The notes beneath the pieces are model-generated. The model was not told the origin of the DNA, searched no databases, and saw only the letters and a list, made by a program, of their open reading frames with translations. Below are positions 58,430-64,000 of a DNA stretch of 64,000 nt, one piece after another (positions within the stretch are counted from its first letter, which is position 1; each line of letters opens with the position of its first letter). The translations under genes and the position numbers were made by a program. Origin of the DNA: Ancylostoma caninum (lineage: Eukaryota; Nematoda; Chromadorea; Rhabditida; Ancylostomatidae); NCBI GenBank assembly GCA_037903475.1, contig JBAJFG010000172.1, positions 1,488,001-1,552,000 of the forward strand, read 5' to 3'.

Positions 58430-60985
58430 ACCATCAGTGGACTTGAAGATACTTGATTACTTGAAACAGTCACCACTCATGTACATCAAGAAGATACCTA
58501 GAAAATCTAATGTTGAGGCAGACTTTTGGTCACAGCTCTATGCTTAGGCAAAATTTTCCGTTTTCCGTTCTACGCTTTCCGTTTTCCGCCCATTTTTGGC
58601 CTTCCGGTTTCGGTTTTACGTTTTACAAGGCTTAATATTTTACTTCCGCACTCGGTCGGGATGAAGTATAAGCACTCCTAACTGTAGCGTAACCCCATCA
58701 CCTATGGGCAAACACCTTAAGGAGTACTGAAAAATGGGCTAATTTGGGACGGCTGAAACGTTCATTTGGTTTAATTTCAATTATGAAATGCGACTTACTT
58801 CTTTGCTACAAAAACAACTTCCGATTATGCACGTTTGTAGAAGTACGTGCACCAAATAAAGAAATGAGTGAATTTCAGCATTTTGCTTCTAATTTTCTGA
58901 TCCTCATTACGGTGTCTGAAGTTTCCATCTCTCTCTGTGCGCTACCAATCGTTTTTCTCAATTTTGCCCTACTTTATGTAATCACCTATATGCGTAGAAA
59001 TGAGGTGAGCGGGAATTCCTCTTTGTTTGGTTGCAGTAGGTATTGCGATGAGCGGCTTTACGACGAAAACTCAAACAATAGTTTTTGAAATTTGTCAAAT
59101 CACTTTCCGAAAATAATGATGCTTTCAAAAGAATTCCTCATCTTTTAGTCATATCTAATTCCGATTTTCATGAAACGTTTACTGGAAGGTGAAATTGAGT
59201 ATGACTAAGCGAAGAGAAATTTCATATGTATATACATGATCACATATGACGACTAGGTGGCATCACTTTGGACAGAATAACTGGATGATGCATAGTGCGG
59301 CTCCATAAACATGCAATGCAAAAGTGGAAGAAAAAAGCATTCTACTGTAAGTATGTTAAATTCTGCCATAGAGAGCAGGCGACAGCGTAGCCTAGGGCAG
59401 TGAATTAAACGAAGCATTTTATTTTTTGGGATAGTAGACAAATATACAATGCTTAGACATTTCATAAATTATGGTCCTGTCATATAAATAAATCAATGAA
59501 AAAGGAAATTTGAAGCGAGCAATTGATGGATTCATCTAATAGGACCCATCTCCGATGATAGAGTTGGGCATCCTTACTCGACTTCTTGGCTTAGAACGAA
59601 GTCTTTATCACATAACAGACCGGTTTTGACTAACTTTTTTTTCATGGAATTTCTCGAAATCTCCAGAGCTTATTTCACAGGCTGATTACGAATGCGACAT
59701 CTATTTCGTACTGCAGCGCAATACTATGAGATTACTGTAAGCACACTGTAGATACTTTACATATATTTTCACCCATAATTCAGTGAAACTTGCACAGTAT
59801 GATTACTTGACTTTCTGAACACGAATATGACTTCCATTTTACGCCGTAGCGCATTTTCACAGGGTTACTGTAGGCATATCGTATGTTCAGTTTTCTTCCA
59901 GGATACATTGAAACCTTGTAGATAGGAGTTATTTCACATGATGATCCCGAATGTAGCATCTAGCTTGCATCTTAACATAATTTCGGAGAGTTACTGAGCG
60001 AAGTCGGCTCTTTGTATAGTACCCCATAATTCGACTGGTACTGTAGACCGTAACCGTAACTCTTCAGAAGCGCGTTTCGCTGCAAAATTAATGCCACACT
60101 CGTGATCATCAAGTGGAACAACCTCCTTTTTGAAACTGGGCCATATTCTAAAGAAGATAAATAAGGATCAAAGTACTCCTTCCTTCTACTACATACTGAG
60201 TTATTATTACAATTTGCTGTAATACCCGAGTTCTGCCGCTCTTCTCTTCAAAGTTATAAAAAAGTAATTTTCGATAATTTCGAACAAATGGCAACCGTTA
60301 CGATGGTGAATATTAATGTGATATCCACTACTATCAGCTGCTCTAATATTTTGTGCCCTATCGGTCGTGCACAAACACATGCTTGAAGGCAGTGCCTCAC
60401 CTCACCATCACCGGCCGAGAATTTGGCAAAATCTCGGCCGGTGTACGAGGCCCCTAATAAGGGCTGAGCCACTGAGGCAAAATTTCAGGATGTGATGGGG
60501 CTCAAAGTGCTCTTTCCTTCCACTACACACTGAGTTATTTATTTGCTGTAATACTCGTGTTCTGCATAGGAAGGTGGGATTGTCAAAAAGCCCAAAAAAG
60601 TATGACAAGAGAGGCAGTTTTTTGCCGAGCAGCTCGTCCAGGCCAAGTTGGATTGGTCCCCCCAAAAACGGGTTTTTGACGGTTTTATCAGAAAACGTGT
60701 ACATTACTGAGTTCAGAGTGTCAAGTAGGTTCGGATTCAGCGTAGTGTTTAGAGAATATTTGGCTAGTAAATGAACTGAACAGCTTTTGCTAGGGAAGCT
60801 CCGCTAAGCTGGTATGAAGCTGCAAGTGAGCTTTATGAACCTGGATAACGATGAAATGGAAGCTGTTGTTGAAGTGGATGGGAGTCAAACTAGGCCTTCT
60901 TAAGCAGAAAAGCATGATCCTCATAATCCAATAATTGCAGATTTGTCCGTCGTTAAGCCTCATATCTCTTGAAAGTAGCTCAAAG
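58430..60985. other. Spacer between CAP gene copies, no gene seen
   Basis: It holds TTTCCGTTTTCCG-type simple sequence at 58556-58622, a degraded copy of the GAACACGAA repeat at 59680-59960 and the perfect hairpin at 60407. The plus-strand frame 58744-59088 has one hydrophobic stretch (FLILITVSEVSISLCALPIV) but no supporting splice sites. Confidence 0.4.
60407..60442. other. Perfect 12-bp hairpin
   Basis: CACCGGCCGAGA, an 11-nt loop ATTTGGCAAAA, then TCTCGGCCGGTG. It is GC-rich in AT-rich DNA, within a region of short direct repeats (CTGAGTTATT..TTTGCTGTAATAC at 60197 and 60529). Confidence 0.6.
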
Positions 60986-60989
60986 TTGT

Positions 60990-61650
60990 CGAGACTTCAA
61001 TATTAGCCACTTTATCAGGCAAGCTTTCGGCGCTATCACGCCATTATCAAGCCTACAAAATATAATACATCATTGAATCAGGTGAAGATCGAGAGAATGC
61101 ATCAAAAGAAGGCCTCACCCAACGGCCGCCTGTAAGCAAATGAGGGGGAATATTGAACAGTGATCTTTTACGAGATCAACCTCAGTGCTTCCAGCTGCTC
61201 TTCTTTGTTTTTAATCTCTGGTGTTCTTCTTCTTATCTCCACCGCTCCCATCAACTTTCTTTCCAAAGTATTGGTCAAAAAGCGGTGTAGAATCGTGACC
61301 TCGAAATCTGGTGGGCGTTCTTGTGTATGGACGAGCGTGCGATGCGTGGAGAAAGTGTTCGTCGGGTAGGAGCTCGAATTCTGAAGTGCTCTGCGGTGCT
61401 TATCAAGGCGCTGATGGAGCGGTCGCATAATTTCACCGACATACTTTTGCCCACATCCCCGGCAGGTGATCAAGTAGACAGTTCCTCGCAACTCGCAGAT
61501 TTTTGAGTCCTTACCGTATCTACACTCTCGAGTTTCACACTTCTCCTCATTTTAGCGCGACGATGTTAAGAGGTCTTTGAGATTCGGCGGTGGTTTGAAA
61601 AGACTCCAATATTAGCCACTTTATCAGGAAAGCTTTCGGCTTTATAGCGC
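60990..61650. mobile_element. Penelope-like element remnant with direct terminal repeats
   Basis: The sequence AATATTAGCCACTTTATCAG followed by a GCTTTCGGC block occurs at about 61000-61032 and again at 61606-61636 in the same orientation, flanking the GIY-YIG fragment. Direct pseudo-LTRs of this kind are one of the arrangements known for Penelope-like elements. The repeats diverge after the GCTTTCGGC block. Confidence 0.6.
61168..61612 (-). pseudogene. Penelope-like element 3' end with GIY-YIG endonuclease
   Basis: The minus strand reads PPPNLKDLLTSSR, a stop, then KCETRECRYGKDSKICELRG followed by TVYLITCRGCGQKYVGE, MRPLHQRLDKHRRAL, FSTHRTLVH, DFEVTILHRFL and ERKLMGAVEIRRRTPEIKN, ending at TAA 61168-61170. 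This is the Cys linker plus GIY-YIG endonuclease of Penelope-like retroelements; the region from 61491 down is one intact frame of 107 codons. A stop codon separates the PPPNLKDLL segment, and no reverse transcriptase is visible, so it is a 5'-truncated copy. It is better preserved than the copy at 13 kb. Confidence 0.8.
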
Positions 61651-61654
61651 AATC

Positions 61655-62735
61655 TGAATTGTTTAGGTATTTATTGCAATACGACTTTCGAAAGTGGTTC
61701 GATGAACGAAATCTCCATACTTTGGTCCTTGAAAATGGGTGCCAATTTCTGATCGTTTTTCACAAATCCACGCTACTTAACTCGTAGGAGCAGAGCTGAG
61801 AATCCACCTACCACTCACTGCATTAGGAAAATTTTGACCTACTTGACAACAATTCCTTTCAGGTATCAACCAACTTCTTGCTAGAACAAATTTCTAATTT
61901 TCAACATAATGTTTGAAGTGCACTTGATTGCCATTAGCTCTCCAAGAATCAAAGAATGTGGCGAAACCAAGCCATCGTTCATGTAGGAGACATTCAGCTG
62001 GTCAGGACATGCAAAGAGATGTCTGTTCCACCGGTTGTGCACGCTGTCGCAAACTTGGCAGACAAGAACTGCAGGTATAGGTGCATGCTTAGATTGAGTG
62101 TGTCGCGTGTGATTTTGTTGAAACTCGGTACATTTCCTTTCAAAACCAAATATTTCTTATTCGAAAATCTAAAACAATGTTAGACAGGAGGACTTTAATA
62201 TAGTGTTCAAACCAATTTTCTGAGCAGAAGCAAGTGGGATTCTGGTTTCGTAGGATGGGAAATTGCTGAAATCTGGCGTCATGCGAGCTTTCCATTCCTG
62301 GACCAGAAGAATAGGAAGTAACTGAATTATGTTGAGCTTTAACAGCTGTTTGTATTTCTCCAAGCTTTTCCACACTTCCGACTTTCAAGTGAAACTCTTC
62401 GTGTTTCGCTCGCAGTTGTGATTCGCCGTTGTTGCTTGGACTGAGCCAAAGAGAACAGTTAATTGGAATTCAAGGAGTGCAGTACCAGTTGTGTTCTGAG
62501 AGAAGTTACGAGTACATGACATTTTTATAGACGTGCTATGGTTTTGAGAATGCGGCAGCAGCTAAGAAAAATGTCTGCTGTTCTAATATCAGAAGTAAGA
62601 AGTGAAGAAGGCACGACCAGTTCTTCCTAAGCTCTGGAAGGTCTAATTGTCCCATTGCTTGTTTCAACAATGAATTTAGTTGCAGTGCTTTTACTAGGAA
62701 GGCATTCCGTCAATGTGATTGGAAAACGATGAATG
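61655..62735. other. 3' flank of the right-hand CAP gene, no gene seen
   Basis: Two overlapping minus-strand frames at 62140-62388 look mildly protein-like (YSSGPGMESSHDARFQQF in one frame; FSNFPSYETRIPLASAQK in the other) but neither is recognised or joined to a neighbour. Confidence 0.35.
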
Positions 62736-62740
62736 CACAA

Positions 62741-62746
62741 TTTATT
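62741..62746 (-). promoter_or_regulatory. Poly(A) signal AATAAA of the right-hand CAP gene
   Basis: AATAAA on the minus strand 48 nt past the TGA stop at 62794, in context GGAAATAAATTG. Position and sequence fit a nematode cleavage signal. The left-hand copy has only a variant, GATAAA, at 48842-48847 before a mariner fossil begins. Confidence 0.6.
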
Positions 62747-62793
62747 TCCAAACCAAAGTATCTCCCATGCTGACAATGTGAGACTGTCCCCAA

Positions 62794-63992
62794 TCAGTAC
62801 GAGAAAAGTGGGTCCCACAATCCGTTTGCGCAGTTGTGCGCTCTCGCTCCTTCGGGGGGCACAGTGCAAGGTTCCCCACTTTTGTAGACGTATTCGTTAA
62901 CGATATTTCCCCTGAAACCAAACTTTGTATTGAGAATAACTGGAAGTGAAAATAAAGAAGAAGATAAGAAGAAATACGGAGATACCTTGGTGAATATCGG
63001 CATACGGCTACGTAGAGTTCCTTGCACTTGACGATGGAGCACCCCAATCTCTGAGTCGCAGCCCATGCCATCTTGAAAAACAGTAGAATAAGACTCATAT
63101 GTTAATTTCTCTAGTAACTTCCGGAGAATTTTGCCGAAGTGTTTTGTATTGCGAGCAGATACTGCAGATATACGCATCTTATGACAAATTTAATGAAATG
63201 AGATGTTTCGTACGATTCTGATCATAACACTGATGTCATATACAGAGTAGAAATAGAAATATAGGAAGAGTAGAAACCCACGATGTTTCCCACTCGAGCA
63301 AAAGTATCGCAAAAGAGGAGTATCGCTGAGGTTTAAAGATATGCGGGTTCCTCAACACCCGCTCCGTTCGTGGTAGCAGTTTTGGGTGACGTGGTTGATG
63401 TCTCACTTATTCTGCTCAGTATAAGTATGCTGCGTAGAAATATTGCTACTTATAACTTAGGCACCAGAGACACATCCTGAAGCAGTTTCAGATTCATTGA
63501 CAGTTTCTGGGGAGCTTCCCATTCATCTCAATGCGCTTGTGTATCGTCAGGCAACAGCGCACTTGTGTGCACATCAATAAATAACAAATAAATATATGCA
63601 TCAGAAATGACACCTTCCGGCACGTAACAACGAGCAGTGCAGCTGCACTGACAGTCTCTTCACCACTAGCAGATCACCAACCTGTGTGAAGGAGGATATC
63701 GGTTTTCCTTCAAATATGCCATGGTAGATGACAGACGTTCCGAAGAAGTTCTCCTCACCAACCACCTTCCACCATTCGGTCATGGACTAAAAACTTACGC
63801 TAAAAGAAGGTTGTCATTGCAAGCGCAATAGTGACGCACTTGTCTCGCTGCTTCTTCAAAAGTTTGTACCCTTGTCTTATTGAATGAGATAAAGTTCTCT
63901 CCCACATTTGGTCTTGTGCTTGGATCGGAATGGGACGAGGGACACTGGCTCGCGTATTTTATGGCTTCTTCTTCTAAGCCACAATCATACGT
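62794..63992 (-). CDS. CAP-domain (ASP-like) protein, 3' end of a tandem paralogue, cut by window edge
   Basis: Four minus-strand exons match the end of the CAP gene at 48.9-55.4 kb in size, phase and order: 63840-63992 (153 nt, TYDCGLEEEAIKYASQCP.., containing a GEN motif), 63682-63786 (105 nt, SMTEWWKVVGEENFFG..ISSFTQ), 62986-63071 (86 nt, MAWAATQRLGCSIVKC..VCRYSP) and 62794-62911 (VYKSGEPCTV.., then stop TGA). Introns begin GT and end AG. The acceptor of the first listed exon lies at 63993-63995, so the gene continues beyond the window and the protein start is not visible. The C-terminus differs from copy 1 (ANGLWDPLFSY versus TAGALSGLWF). This copy keeps the GEN motif that reads GEV in copy 1, so it may be the better preserved one. 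Role as for the neighbour: a secreted CAP protein of unknown activity. Confidence 0.9.
63360..63610. repeat. Conserved intron segment of the CAP duplication, copy 2
   Basis: Counterpart of 49204-49460, offset by about 14.1 kb and in the same orientation, with scattered single-base differences (for example GGCACCAGAGACACATC versus GGCACGAGGGACACATC). Confidence 0.8.
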
Positions 63993-64000
63993 CTGAATTG

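Overview
This window reads as gene-poor, intron-rich animal DNA, most likely from a parasitic strongylid (hookworm-like) nematode. The reasons are direct: multi-exon genes with short exons, GTRAGT-type donors and T-rich ..CAG acceptors; a secreted two-domain CAP protein of the 'Ancylostoma-secreted-protein' (ASP) type, a family greatly expanded in these worms; Tc1/Tc3-like, mariner-like and Penelope-like transposon remains; and many small palindromic (MITE-like) elements in AT-rich DNA. I see no operons, prokaryotic ribosome-binding sites, rRNA, CRISPR arrays or complete tRNA genes. The species call is inference.

Layout. 0-40 kb holds almost no recognisable gene. It contains dispersed MITE families (one with a GATGCGTGCG-type terminal inverted repeat, one with an ATTGAGATTACCC-type terminal repeat), a 39-bp tandem repeat near 3.8 kb, a large (ATTC)n array at 9.7-10.3 kb, a decayed Penelope-like element between inverted arms at 13.0-13.9 kb, a 908-bp long-TIR element at 33.5-34.4 kb, and a cluster of tRNA-derived SINE pieces at 37.3-37.8 kb. 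Two open frames on the minus strand (6.3-6.8 kb and 16.2-16.6 kb) may be exons but I do not recognise them.

40-41 kb is a small CpG-containing gene island. A 97-codon plus-strand gene with strong nematode-style codon bias lies head-to-head with a possible two-exon minus-strand gene. 42-46.5 kb is dense in tandem and inverted repeats (117-bp, 133-bp and 59-bp arrays, nested palindromes, foldbacks).

48.9-64 kb is the most gene-like region. A minus-strand gene runs from a signal-peptide exon at 55.39 kb to a stop at 48.90 kb and encodes CAP domain 1, a Cys-rich hinge, a Thr/Pro linker and CAP domain 2; a fossil mariner transposase lies directly 3' of it. The last four exons are repeated about 14 kb upstream (62.79-63.99 kb), with introns also conserved, so this is a tandem ASP-type gene array cut by the right edge. 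Between the copies are a 1,001-bp Tc3-like element made almost wholly of two long inverted repeats (57.2-58.2 kb) and a second Penelope-like fragment (61.0-61.65 kb).

The secreted CAP genes are the only loci whose likely role (secretion at the host interface) can be argued. Everything was read by eye without database searches; exon joins rest on phase, splice consensus and family alignment.
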